From Rhodobium gokarnense (GTDB lineage Bacteria; Pseudomonadota; Alphaproteobacteria; Rhizobiales; Rhodobiaceae): DNA of 64,000 nt. The position numbers and the translations under genes are program-made. This document shows positions 55,189 to 63,860 of this stretch, in pieces; within the stretch, counting starts at the first letter, position 1, and each line of letters starts with the position of its first letter. Below the pieces are notes generated by a model. It searched no databases. It was given only the letters and a program-made list of their open reading frames with translations, and was not told where the DNA came from. Location: assembly GCF_025961475.1 (NCBI RefSeq), contig NZ_JAOQNS010000006.1, forward strand, positions 124,001 to 188,000, given 5' to 3'.

Positions 55189-56091
55189 TTACACCGGCGG
55201 CGTCTCTTCCTCGGTCATGGCCACCGCACTCTCCTGGCGGATGACGATGAGGCCGGCAATGACGATGAGGGCGCCGCCGAGGATGGTCGGCAGCCGCGGC
55301 GTCTCGCCGAAGAACAGGAACCCCCACAGGCTCGCCCACAGGAAGGCGGCATATTCCAGCGGCGCGATGCGCGTCACCGGCGCCAGCGACAGGGCGTAGG
55401 AAATGGCCAGGAAGCCCATGGTTCCGCAGGTGCCGACGGCAAGGAAGAGGCCGAGATCGGCGGTCGCGACCGGCTCCCAGGTTGCAAGCCCGAGCGGCGT
55501 GACGAGGATGACGGCGCCGAGCGACTGCAGCACGGCCATCGATACCTTGTCGTCTTTCTGGGCGCGCACGCGGATGGTGACGATGGCGGTCGAATAGCAG
55601 ATGGCCGTCAGGATGCCGAGCGCAAAGCCGATCGCGTTCTCCGTCAGCGTGCCGTCAAGCTGGTCGGTGGCGAGCGAGCCGCCGGCGATGACGACGACGC
55701 CGGCAAGGCCGAGGCCGAGGGCGACAAGCGCGCTGCGGGTAACCGGTTCGCCGAGAAGGAGGCCGCCGAGCGCGACCGTGAACAGCGGCGCGAGGAAGAA
55801 GAGGGTCGTCGCCAGCGCCAACGGCAGATACTGGACGGTATGAAAGAAGCTGGCCGCCGCGGCAAGCACCAGGATACCGCGCAGCATGTTGGCGCGGATC
55901 GTCTGGGCGTCGGGCCAGGCCGGCCGCGCCAGCGGGATGAGCAGAAGCGCCACGGTAAGGCCGAAGGCATAGCGCAGGAAGGTGATCTGCCAGACCGGAT
56001 AGCTGGCGCCGAGCATCTTGACGAGGGCATCCATCAGCGACAGGCCGCCAAGGGCAAGGACCATGACAAAAACGGGAGTAAGGCGCGCCAT
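55189..56091 (-). CDS. EamA/DMT family transporter
   Basis: A 300-residue inner-membrane protein with about ten helices in two EamA repeats. Features are LGGLSLMDALVKMLGASYPV, the first-repeat LALATTLFFLAPLFTVALGG and the second-repeat LAPVTRIAPLEYAAFLWASL. It resembles the RhaT/DMT drug/metabolite exporters of Rhizobiales; the substrate is unknown. It converges on the DUF427 gene, with 13 bp between their stops. The ATG is preceded by GGAGCTCCCTACC. Confidence 0.88.
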   Translation of the reverse strand: MARLTPVFVMVLALGGLSLMDALVKMLGASYPVWQITFLRYAFGLTVALLLIPLARPAWPDAQTIRANMLRGILVLAAAASFFHTVQYLPLALATTLFFLAPLFTVALGGLLLGEPVTRSALVALGLGLAGVVVIAGGSLATDQLDGTLTENAIGFALGILTAICYSTAIVTIRVRAQKDDKVSMAVLQSLGAVILVTPLGLATWEPVATADLGLFLAVGTCGTMGFLAISYALSLAPVTRIAPLEYAAFLWASLWGFLFFGETPRLPTILGGALIVIAGLIVIRQESAVAMTEEETPPV

Positions 56092-56225
56092 GGTAGGGAG
56101 CTCCGCGGGCAGCGTGGGGCAAGGGGCGAAAAAGAAACCGCCCGGTTCGGGCGGCGGCGCGCACCATACCGGCTTTGCCGGCGATGCGACACCTTCAAAA
56201 GGGACGGGGAGTTTTGCGGCTTTGC

Positions 56226-56816
56226 CTATTGCGGCTTCGGTGCCGGCTCCGGTCCCTTGATGGTGAATGGGAGCTCGAAGCTTCCCGCCTTGTCGCTGTG
56301 GGCGTCCTTCAGGCGGGTGAAGAGCACGTAGTCGCCGGGCTGCAGGCCGGAAAGGTTCAGCGAGAACGACACCTGGAACTCATAGACCGGCCGGCGCGTG
56401 CGGGCGCTGAGGCGGGTGAAATCGGTCTGGGCAACGAGGATCTGCCCGTCGGGCGTCCTCAGTTCCAGGTCGGCGTCGAGGTCGATGAGGATGTCTTCGC
56501 CGTCGCGGCCGAAGCCGTAGCCGACCGGCTCGGCATAGACGGCGATCGGCTCGCCGGCCTTGAAGGTGGTGTCCTCGCGCGGCTCATAGCGGCCGTAGCC
56601 CTTGGCGGGAGCGGCGACGAAGCGCGCCGTCGTAAAGCCGAGCGGCGCCGCCTGCCAGGCCGCATCGCGCAGCGCCTCTGCCGCACCGAGTGCCTCGGCG
56701 GGCTTTTCCGCCGCAATCAGACTGGCGGTCTTTTCCGCGAGTGCCGCCGGCGTCTCGGCATGGGCCGCCCACGCCCCGCCAACGATTGCCGCACTCAACA
56801 CCAGAACGCGCCACAT
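56226..56816 (-). CDS. Secreted beta-sandwich hypothetical protein
   Basis: A 196-residue exported protein. The signal peptide is MWRVLVLSAAIVGGAWAAHA. A helical segment (about 25-60, AEKTASLIAAEKPAEALGAA) precedes a beta-rich domain (FKAGEPIAVYAEPVGYGFGR, LIDLDADLELRTPDGQILVA, YEFQVSFSLNLSGLQPGDYV) that looks like an immunoglobulin-like or C2-like sandwich ending FTIKGPEPAPKPQ. I recall conserved relatives in Hyphomicrobiales but no function. A perfect CtrA-type box lies about 103 bp upstream of its start. Confidence 0.72.
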   Translation of the reverse strand: MWRVLVLSAAIVGGAWAAHAETPAALAEKTASLIAAEKPAEALGAAEALRDAAWQAAPLGFTTARFVAAPAKGYGRYEPREDTTFKAGEPIAVYAEPVGYGFGRDGEDILIDLDADLELRTPDGQILVAQTDFTRLSARTRRPVYEFQVSFSLNLSGLQPGDYVLFTRLKDAHSDKAGSFELPFTIKGPEPAPKPQ

Positions 56817-56918
56817 GACCCAACCCCCGACTCAAAAAGCGCAACGCGGCCGATCAGTCAGAAGATCGGCTTATATCAGAGGCAATTACACGGGTTTTCG
56901 CCGGCGAACAACCGACCC

Positions 56919-56934
56919 TTAAGAATGAATTAAC
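56919..56934. promoter_or_regulatory. CtrA-type binding site
   Basis: TTAA-N7-TTAAC, a full match to the CtrA consensus, lies in the gap between the sigma-54 activator and the secreted protein gene, both leftward. Such an AT-rich motif is unlikely by chance in this GC-rich window, and I found no second copy by eye. Confidence 0.45.
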
Positions 56935-56977
56935 AAGGAGGTAAACGCAGCCGGACGGCTTTGTCGGCGCGCCGCGG

Positions 56978-58405
56978 TCAGTTTCCGGCGCCGGGATGGC
57001 GCCCGAGCCAGCTCTGGCGCTTGCGGTAAATGGTTGAGGGAGCGATCTCAAGGGCCGCCGCGGCGCGCGAGATATTGCCGTCGAAGGCATCCAGCGCCTG
57101 CTCGATAATCTGTTGTTCCTGCTCGCGAAACGGCACGATCGCGTGGTGCCCGTGAAAGCGCGGCCGAAGTGCATCGATCGGCATGCGCCCGGCGCCCTCG
57201 CCGCTCGCGCAGACGCCCGGCGGCAGCATGTCCGCGGTGACCACGTCGCCGTCGAAGAGGACGACGATCTGGCGCACCACGTTTTCAAGCTGGCGCACGT
57301 TGCCCGGCCAGGAATAGGCCGCAAGCCGGGCTTCCACGGCCGGATCGAAGGCGAAAAAGGCCTTCGACTCTTCGCTGGCGAAACGGCGGAGGAAGATGCC
57401 GGCGAGCGGCAGCACGTCCTCCGGCCGGTGGCGCAGCGGCGGCAGGGCGATCGGCAGGACGTGCAGCCGGTAGAAGAGGTCCTCGCGAAACCGGCCCTCG
57501 GCGACCTCGGCCATCGGATCGCGGTTGGTGGCGCACACGAACCGGACGTCGACGGCCTCGATGGCGGTGCCGCCGACCCGGCGCACCGTGCCGGTCTGGA
57601 TGAAGCGCAGCAGCTTTGCCTGCAGGCCGAGATCCATCTCGCCGATTTCGTCGAGGAACAGCGTGCCGCCGTCGGCAAGTTCCGCCGCGCCCGGCCGGTC
57701 GCTGATGGCGCCGGTGAAGGCGCCGCGCTGGTGGCCGAAGATCTCGCTTTCCATCAGGTCGGCGGGAATGGCGCTGCAGTTGATCGCGATGAACGGCCCG
57801 TCGGCCCGCGGCGAGCGGGAATGCACGGCTTCCGCGCACAGCTCCTTGCCGGTGCCGGATTCGCCGGTGATGAAGACCGGGGCGCGGGAATTGGCGATGC
57901 GCCTGATCTGCTCGTAGACGCCGAGCATGGCCGGCGAGGTGCCGACGAAATTCTCAAAGTCCCGGTCCGAGGCGTTTTCCGCCTTGCGCGGAGCGGCGGT
58001 CGGAACCGGGCGCCGGCGACGCGCGGCGCATTCGGCGAAACGCTCCTTGATGCGGCGCGCGGTGAACGGCTTGACGATGAAGTCGTCGGCGCCCGCCCGG
58101 AGCGCTTCAACGGCGCCGGTCACCGTGCCGGTGCGCGAGGTGGCCAGCAGCACGGCCTCCGGCGCCTGGCGCGCGAAATCGGCGATGCGCTCGCTCTCGC
58201 CGACGGTGGCGATGTCGAGGAGGACGAGGTCGAAGCTGTCGCTGCGAAGCCGCGCCAGCGCGTCCCGGGGTTCCGTGGCAAAGACCGGCGCGGAGGCCGC
58301 CGCGAAGGCACCGTCCAGTTCGGCGGAAAGGACCCGCCGTTCGGCGGGATCGGACTCAACGACGAGGATGCGGCAGTTGGCGACCGAATCCCGGATTCCA
58401 CCCAT
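56978..58405 (-). CDS. Sigma-54-dependent response regulator (NtrC family)
   Basis: A 475-residue activator. The receiver domain (about 10-125) has the Asp of LVLLDIA, the acidic pair at VESDPAE and the Lys of FIVKPF, so it is phosphorylatable. The AAA+ domain has Walker A GESGTGKE, the sigma-54 contact loop GAFTGA, and Walker B LFLDEIGEM. A Fis-type helix-turn-helix ends the protein (NISRAAAALEIAPSTIYRKR). The start at 58405 (MGGIRDSVANCRIL) is preferred to 58453. The paired sensor kinase is not nearby. It may control polysaccharide or motility genes, but this is not shown. Confidence 0.92.
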   Translation of the reverse strand: MGGIRDSVANCRILVVESDPAERRVLSAELDGAFAAASAPVFATEPRDALARLRSDSFDLVLLDIATVGESERIADFARQAPEAVLLATSRTGTVTGAVEALRAGADDFIVKPFTARRIKERFAECAARRRRPVPTAAPRKAENASDRDFENFVGTSPAMLGVYEQIRRIANSRAPVFITGESGTGKELCAEAVHSRSPRADGPFIAINCSAIPADLMESEIFGHQRGAFTGAISDRPGAAELADGGTLFLDEIGEMDLGLQAKLLRFIQTGTVRRVGGTAIEAVDVRFVCATNRDPMAEVAEGRFREDLFYRLHVLPIALPPLRHRPEDVLPLAGIFLRRFASEESKAFFAFDPAVEARLAAYSWPGNVRQLENVVRQIVVLFDGDVVTADMLPPGVCASGEGAGRMPIDALRPRFHGHHAIVPFREQEQQIIEQALDAFDGNISRAAAALEIAPSTIYRKRQSWLGRHPGAGN

Positions 58406-58704
58406 GACCAGAAATGCCCCTTCAACGCGGATCGGCCGGCAGGGCATCGGCAAGGAACCGGCAAGAAGCGGGCGTCAAACCCCGAGCTGCAATCCCCGAC
58501 CGGCCCGAAGGCCGCAACGCTTCTGTTTTCCGCCAACACGGTAAACAAAGGGTTTCAATGTCGATGTAATGGCGACGGCCGCGGCCGGATTCACATCCTG
58601 GTAACGATACAAACTCACGGGAATGAAAGGGTTTCCGCCTAAGTTATCGGTCTGGGAGAGCGGTCGATCCGGGCCGGTTTCACAAGAAAAAAGAGGGGAG
58701 CCCC

Positions 58705-60165
58705 GTGACAGCCGTCGACCTTGGACATCAGGACTGCGCGCCGCCGGGCCTTTCCGCCCGCGCCGGCCGCCTCGGCGTCCTTGTCGGCCGCGTCTGCCGC
58801 AGCGACAACGGCGCGCTCCGGGCCCTCATGGTCTATGGCCTCAGGATCGGCGGGGCCGGCCTCATCTTCCTTGCCCAGATCGCCATTGCCCGCTGGCTGA
58901 CGCCGGCCGAATACGGCGTCTTCGCCAATGTCTGGGTGATCTTCCTTCTGATCGGCGGCTGGGTCTCGCTCGGCCTCGGCGGCGCCATGATCCGTTTCGT
59001 GCCGGAATATCTGGCGCTCGGCCGCGAGGACCTGTTGCGCGGGCTGCGCCGCGCCGGGCGCGCCGTCGGCCTGACGACCGCCATCGTCGTCGCCGGCGTC
59101 GGCATTCCGGTTCTCACCCTTGGTGGCGACATCGTCGAGCCGGCCTACCGGCTGCCGCTGGTCCTGGCGCTCGCCGCGCTCCCGTTCTACGCCATGTCCG
59201 ACATCAATGACGGGCTCTGCCGCGGCCATGGTTGGCCGCTGCGCGGCATCGCGCCGATCTACGTGCTGCGGCCGCTGCTGATGATCGCCGGCGTCGTCAT
59301 CGCCGCGCTCGCCCTCGGGCTGGCGCCGACGGCGACCAACGCCATGGCCGTCGTCGCCATCGCCTTTTCGCTCACCGTGCTCGTCCAGACCGTGATCACC
59401 GAGAGCGGTACCCACGGCCTCGTGCCGGCCGGACCGTCGCGCTACGAACTGAAGACCTGGCTCGCCGTCTCCATGCCGCTGGTGCTGATGGAAGGAATGC
59501 TGGCGCTGATGAACCACGTCGACGTGCTTCTCGTCGGCAGCCTGCGTGGTGCCGAGGAGGTCGGGCTGTATTATGCCGCGACCCGCGTCGTCGCGCTCGT
59601 CTCCTTCGTGCCCTATGCGGTGATCGCCGTCTTCGGCCCGCGCTTTTCCCACGGCAAGGCCGTCAACGACCATGAGGGCCTGCGCGAGACCGCGCGCCAG
59701 GCGGTGACCCTGTCGCTGCTGCCCTCGCTCGTCCTCGGCATCGCGATCGTCGTCACCGGGCCGCTGCTGCTTGCCGCTTTCGGCGAGGAGTTCACCGCCG
59801 CCTACAACGTCCTCCTCATCCTCCTCGTCGCCGTCACCATGCGCGCCGCCGTCGCCCCGGCCCAGACCATGCTGGCAATGACCGGTCACCACGTCGTCTG
59901 CGTGGTCATCCTTGCCGGCGCACTCGCCCTCAACACGGTCCTCAACCTGATCCTTATCCCGATTGCCGGCACCGTCGGCGCGGCGACGGCGACCACCATC
60001 GCGGTCGCCATGGAGATCGGGCTCTCGCTCGTCGCCGTCCGCCGCCGCCTCGGCTTCGTGCCGATGCCCTATGGCGATGCGCGCCACCTCATCTCCGCGC
60101 TGCGCGGCATCCTGACCCGCAAGGCCGCCACCACTCCCGGACCGAAGGGGCCGCTGGCCGGATGA
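58705..60165 (+). CDS. Polysaccharide flippase (Wzx/MATE-like)
   Basis: A 486-residue inner-membrane protein with about 12-14 helices, of the oligosaccharide flippase superfamily. It has the N-terminal LMVYGLRIGGAGLIFLAQIA and repeated Gly/Ala-rich helices (VLIVTGPLLLAAFGEEFTAA; VVCVVILAGALALNTVLNLI). It would move lipid-linked sugar units to the periplasmic face. Start is a GTG at 58705 with GAGGGGAG upstream. Its stop overlaps the next gene by four bases (ATGA), so the two form an operon. No glycosyltransferases are in the window. Confidence 0.88.
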   Translation: MTAVDLGHQDCAPPGLSARAGRLGVLVGRVCRSDNGALRALMVYGLRIGGAGLIFLAQIAIARWLTPAEYGVFANVWVIFLLIGGWVSLGLGGAMIRFVPEYLALGREDLLRGLRRAGRAVGLTTAIVVAGVGIPVLTLGGDIVEPAYRLPLVLALAALPFYAMSDINDGLCRGHGWPLRGIAPIYVLRPLLMIAGVVIAALALGLAPTATNAMAVVAIAFSLTVLVQTVITESGTHGLVPAGPSRYELKTWLAVSMPLVLMEGMLALMNHVDVLLVGSLRGAEEVGLYYAATRVVALVSFVPYAVIAVFGPRFSHGKAVNDHEGLRETARQAVTLSLLPSLVLGIAIVVTGPLLLAAFGEEFTAAYNVLLILLVAVTMRAAVAPAQTMLAMTGHHVVCVVILAGALALNTVLNLILIPIAGTVGAATATTIAVAMEIGLSLVAVRRRLGFVPMPYGDARHLISALRGILTRKAATTPGPKGPLAG

Positions 60166-61415
60166 ACGCCTCAACCGCCCGTTTCGACGCCGCCGCACCG
60201 GCCTTCCTCGACGATCCCGCCACCGAGGCCGCCGTCCGCAGCCGCCTTGCCGATACGGCGGTAGTGGTCGAGGTCCGGCCGATGGCCGATCTCGACGCTT
60301 TTGCCGCGCCGCTTGCCGATCTGGCCCGCCGCGCCGTCGTCGCCAACGTCTTCTTCGAGCCCGTGGTGCTGAAGGCCGCGCTCGCCGAGGCGCGCCATCC
60401 GGACCGGGTGTTCATGGTGCTCGCCTGGGCCGACCGGCAAAGGGCCATGCTTTCCGGCGTCTGGCCGATCGTCCTGGAGCCCCACCACTGGGGTCCGTCG
60501 CGGCCGGTCTGGTTCACCTGGAAGCACGATTCCGGCACCCGCGCGACGCCGCTCATCGGTCCCGGCGCCGGGCCCGCCGTCTGGGCGGCGATGCTCGATG
60601 CGATCGCCGCCACGGGCCGTGCCCGGCATCTGGTGCTGCCGACGATGATGGACCTGTCCGGCCTCCTTAGCGACATCACCCATGCGGCCGACGCCACGCG
60701 GCGCCGGCTCTGCCTCCTGGAGCGCCACCCGCACATCGTGCTCGGCGCCATCTCCGACGGCGAGGCGCACCTGAAAAGCGCCATGAGCGCGCGGCGCCGC
60801 AAGCGCATGGTCAAGAATCGCGACGACCTTGCCGCCCTCGGCCGGCTGGAGGCGCGCGTCTATGAGCGCCCCGGCGATGTGATGGTCGCTTTCCGCCGTT
60901 TCGTGGAGCTGGAAGGTGCTGGCTGGAAGGGGCGCCGCAAGGGCGCGATCCTGACCAAGCCCGATGCGCTGAGGTTCTTCCTGCGCACGGTCTGCGACCT
61001 GGCGGAAGCCGGCCAGGTGCGCATCGACAGCCTGGAACTGGACGGCGCGCCTCTGGCCATGTCGATCGTCACCCGCTCCGGCAACGCCGCCTTCTGCTGG
61101 AAGACGACCTATGACGAGGCCTATGCCCGGTTCAGTCCCGGCATGCTGGTGGTGATGGACGTGACCAGGGGGATTGCCGCCGATCCCGGCATGGCCTTCG
61201 CCGATTCCTGCACCGACGCCGGCCATCCGCTGATGGCGCATCTGTGGCCCGAGACGGCCGACTCGGTCGACCTCCTGGTCGATCTGAAACCGGGCGCAAG
61301 CGCCGCCGCCTTCGCCGCGGCACGGGCGACCGAACTCGGCCGCCGCCGCGCCCGCGCCGCCCTCAAAAAGGCCTACCACGCCATCCGCGATCGCGCCGAA
61401 CCGCTGCGCGGCTAG
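60162..61415 (+). CDS. GNAT-family protein, BioF2/CelD-like acetyltransferase
   Basis: A 417-residue cytoplasmic protein. The GNAT/FemAB-like region lies in the C-terminal half (MVKNRDDLAALGRLEARVYE, IDSLELDGAPLAMSIVTRSG, AFCWKTTYDEAYARFSPGML), matching the family once called cellulose biosynthesis CelD. It probably acylates a sugar or lipid intermediate. It starts inside the end of the flippase gene (ATGA overlap), so it belongs to the same exopolysaccharide-type operon. The C-terminus is basic (AAFAAARATELGRRRARAAL). Confidence 0.85.
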   Translation: MNASTARFDAAAPAFLDDPATEAAVRSRLADTAVVVEVRPMADLDAFAAPLADLARRAVVANVFFEPVVLKAALAEARHPDRVFMVLAWADRQRAMLSGVWPIVLEPHHWGPSRPVWFTWKHDSGTRATPLIGPGAGPAVWAAMLDAIAATGRARHLVLPTMMDLSGLLSDITHAADATRRRLCLLERHPHIVLGAISDGEAHLKSAMSARRRKRMVKNRDDLAALGRLEARVYERPGDVMVAFRRFVELEGAGWKGRRKGAILTKPDALRFFLRTVCDLAEAGQVRIDSLELDGAPLAMSIVTRSGNAAFCWKTTYDEAYARFSPGMLVVMDVTRGIAADPGMAFADSCTDAGHPLMAHLWPETADSVDLLVDLKPGASAAAFAAARATELGRRRARAALKKAYHAIRDRAEPLRG

Positions 61416-61531
61416 CAGCCTCGTCAGTCAAAAGAGCTTTCAGGTCGCGACAGCGGCCCGGCGCCGATGCGCCGTACCCGCGCACGGACAGCACCCGACC
61501 AGGGTGCGGTGCGCCCCGTGAGCGAAAAAAA

Positions 61532-61729
61532 CTAACTCGTGACCTCGTAACCGGCGTCTTCGATCGCCTGGGAAAGAGTGGCCTTTTCCTTGGTCGCCGA
61601 GGCGATGTCGACACGGCCGGCCTGAAGATCGACGGCGACCTCGGCCGCCGGATCGACGTCGGTGACGGCTTTCTTGACCGCGGCCACGCAGTGATTGCAG
61701 GACATTCCGGTAACGTTGAGGCTGATCAT
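61532..61729 (-). CDS. Copper chaperone (heavy-metal-associated domain)
   Basis: A 65-residue HMA-domain protein of the CopZ type. The metal-binding GMSCNHCVAAVKKAV gives the CxxC pair for Cu(I), and the beta-alpha-beta fold is complete (SLNVTGM, AAEVAVDLQAGRVDIAS, AIEDAGYEVTS). It carries copper in the cytoplasm to CopA-type ATPases. AGGAG precedes the ATG at 61727-61729. A CueR-like operator lies just upstream on the same strand, so it is probably copper-induced. No ATPase gene is adjacent. Confidence 0.93.
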   Translation of the reverse strand: MISLNVTGMSCNHCVAAVKKAVTDVDPAAEVAVDLQAGRVDIASATKEKATLSQAIEDAGYEVTS

Positions 61730-61763
61730 CTGGGATCTCCTGGGTGGAAAATGCTTCTGAGCG

Positions 61764-61796
61764 GACCTTGGTGCTTCCAGCAACGGGAAGGTCAAG
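61764..61796 (-). promoter_or_regulatory. CueR-like copper-responsive promoter
   Basis: Read leftward, the sequence TTGACCTTCCCGTTGCTGGA (61795 to 61776) is nearly the same as the E. coli copA promoter, with the dyad ACCTTCC-N7-GGAAG and TTGACC as the -35. The -10 (around 61765-61770) is poor. It lies 35-67 bp before the copper chaperone gene. Confidence 0.65.
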
Positions 61797-62196
61797 CCGG
61801 TCGCTGGCCGCATCGCGCGGCGGGGTGTCGCGGTTGTGCAGGAACCTGTGGATAAACTGTATATGAACCGGGGATTGCCTGTGTCCGACTGGAGAGTTGT
61901 ATTGGTTGAGGCGCTGGACTGCACCGGGAAAAGCCCGGTTTTGACCGCTCAGAAGCCCCGCGCCGGAGATTTCGGGGAAATTTCACGCATCAGCCGGCGT
62001 CCTCTTGCACGTCCTGGCCAGGCTGCGAACGCGGGCGCGGTACTGGAAAACCGGTGAAAACCGGGGGGATTGAAAGCCTTTCTCCGGGGAAACAGGTGAG
62101 ACCGACCGTGCAGGCCGGGGAAAAATCGCGCATCATCCCCTTAATGATTCGCGATTCTGCAGGGGAATCGCGGCAAGCGAACTGTTCGACACGCGT
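61797..62196. other. Intergenic, promoter region
   Basis: About 400 bp before the EAL gene with short local repeats (AAACCGG near 62045-62075) and no coding sequence. The frame at 61836-62057 has no ribosome site. Promoter elements for the EAL gene are expected here. Confidence 0.4.
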
Positions 62197-63621
62197 ATGG
62201 CCCGGATCATCGCCGTTTTCGTATTCGTCTGCATGGTTGTGATCGCCGGCTCCGTCGGCGTCATCGCCCATCTGCAGCTTGGCGCGGAAATCGGCGAGGC
62301 GCTTCTGCTGTCCGCCGCCGTCATGCTCGTGGTGGTGATGCTGCAGGCGGAGTCCCAGCGCCGCCGCGAGCGCCGGATCGTCGCCTCGCGCTTCGACGAG
62401 ATCCTGGAGAATTTCGAGGCCACTGCCGACGAGATCACCAATGTGGAGCGCCGTCTCGTCAAGCTGGAGGCGGAAACCCAGCCGGAACGCAGCAACCAGA
62501 TCGATTCCCTGCTCGCCGAGGTCGAGGTGCTGGGCGCCATCGTCAAGCAGATGGCCGAGCAGCTGACCGAAAGCGAAGCCCGTATCGCCGAGCTGGAAGA
62601 GCGCGAGCGCCAGGCCGCCGCGCCGCCGCCGGTGGCGATGATCCCCTCGCGCGATGCCCCGGCGCGCGAGGTCCGCGGGCCCGCACGCGACGAGGAGGCG
62701 GAAGAACGCGCCGCGCTTGCTGAAGAGGAGGCCGAGGCGGCGGCCAGGCGCAAGGAATCCGCCCGGCTGGATGCCGAGCGCCGCCGGCTCGTCGCCGCGG
62801 TTCGCTCCGCCCTCGACAACGACCGCATCGAACTGCACATGCAGCCGATCGTCTCCCTGCCGCAGCGCCAGGTCCGCTTCTACGAGGTGCTGACCCGGCT
62901 GATCGAGGAGGACGGCAGCTACCTCTATCCGGAGACCTTCCTGCATGCCGCGGAAAGCGCCGGCCAGATGCCGCGCATCGACCGCTTCGTGCTGCAGAAC
63001 GCCTCGCGCATCGCCCGCCGCCTGACCCAGCGCAACCGCGGCCTCGGCCTGTTCTGCAACCTGTCCGGCACCAGCCTCGTCGACGAGCAGTTCCTCGGCG
63101 AGTTCGAGCGCTTCCTGGAGATCAACAAGGATCTCGCCCGCTCCATGGTGTTCGAATTGCGCCAGGAATCCCTGCGCGCCATGGGTCCGCTGGAGCTTGA
63201 AGGCCTCACCTTCCTGCGCGACCTCGGCTGCCGCTTCTCGCTCGACCGGGTCCGCGACCTGCATATCGACTTTGCCGATCTTTCCGCCCGCGGGTTCCGC
63301 TTCGTCAAGCTGCCGGCCGGGCGCCTCCTCGACGAGGACACGCCGCCGCGCGCCGACATCCACGTCGCCGACATCGCCGACCTTGCCTCGCGCCACGGCA
63401 TCGAGATCGTCGCCGACACGGTGGAGCGCGAGGCCCAGGTCATCGGCCTCCTCGACTTCAAGCTGCGCTACGGCCAGGGCGCCGTCTTCGCCCATCCCAA
63501 ACCCGTGCGCCCGGAAGTGCTCGCCTCCCTGTCGCCGCCCGACGGCACCTCCCAGCCCGCCCCGACCACCCCGCCGCCGGCCCCGAGCCTCGCCAAAACC
63601 CGCCGCCGCGCCGCGGGGTAG
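62197..63621 (+). CDS. TipF-like membrane protein with degenerate EAL domain
   Basis: A 474-residue protein. Two membrane helices lie at about 3-50 (IIAVFVFVCMVVIAGSVGVI; ALLLSAAVMLVVVML), then a coiled coil to about 205 rich in Glu/Ala/Arg, then an EAL-type domain (215-450). The layout matches Caulobacter TipF, a flagellar assembly protein that binds c-di-GMP without cleaving it. Here EAL is EVL (FYEVLTRL), the DDFG motif is SLDRV and AEGVE is ADTVE, while the QG near YGQGAVF remains. So it probably binds but does not hydrolyse c-di-GMP. The C-terminal 35 residues are Pro-rich. Confidence 0.83.
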   Translation: MARIIAVFVFVCMVVIAGSVGVIAHLQLGAEIGEALLLSAAVMLVVVMLQAESQRRRERRIVASRFDEILENFEATADEITNVERRLVKLEAETQPERSNQIDSLLAEVEVLGAIVKQMAEQLTESEARIAELEERERQAAAPPPVAMIPSRDAPAREVRGPARDEEAEERAALAEEEAEAAARRKESARLDAERRRLVAAVRSALDNDRIELHMQPIVSLPQRQVRFYEVLTRLIEEDGSYLYPETFLHAAESAGQMPRIDRFVLQNASRIARRLTQRNRGLGLFCNLSGTSLVDEQFLGEFERFLEINKDLARSMVFELRQESLRAMGPLELEGLTFLRDLGCRFSLDRVRDLHIDFADLSARGFRFVKLPAGRLLDEDTPPRADIHVADIADLASRHGIEIVADTVEREAQVIGLLDFKLRYGQGAVFAHPKPVRPEVLASLSPPDGTSQPAPTTPPPAPSLAKTRRRAAG

Positions 63622-63690
63622 GGCGCTACGCCCGTCGGTCTTGCCGGGTCATCTCTCCCTTGCTCCATCCCGGGCGCGTTCTCTCTCCGC

Positions 63691-63860
63691 CGTCATCCCG
63701 GGCGGAGCGCAGCGGAGACCCGGGACCCATTGCCTCTCTCGATGCAGTAGCCCTTCTCGGCGTTTGACGAAACCTCGTTCCGCGCCGATGCCCATACTTG
63801 CACTATCCGGCATACCGTGCGGTGAGGGGCAATAGGCCCCGGATCAAGTCCGGGGTGACG
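63691..63860. repeat. Palindromic element, family B copy 2
   Basis: The left end CGTCATCCCGGGCGGAGCGC and the right end GAGGGGCAATAGGCCCCGGA are the same as in the copy at 34369-34620, but the middle is shorter (170 bp in all). Inverted ends and lack of coding sequence indicate a MITE-like element. The last 140 bp of the window, to its right, show no supported gene. Confidence 0.7.
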
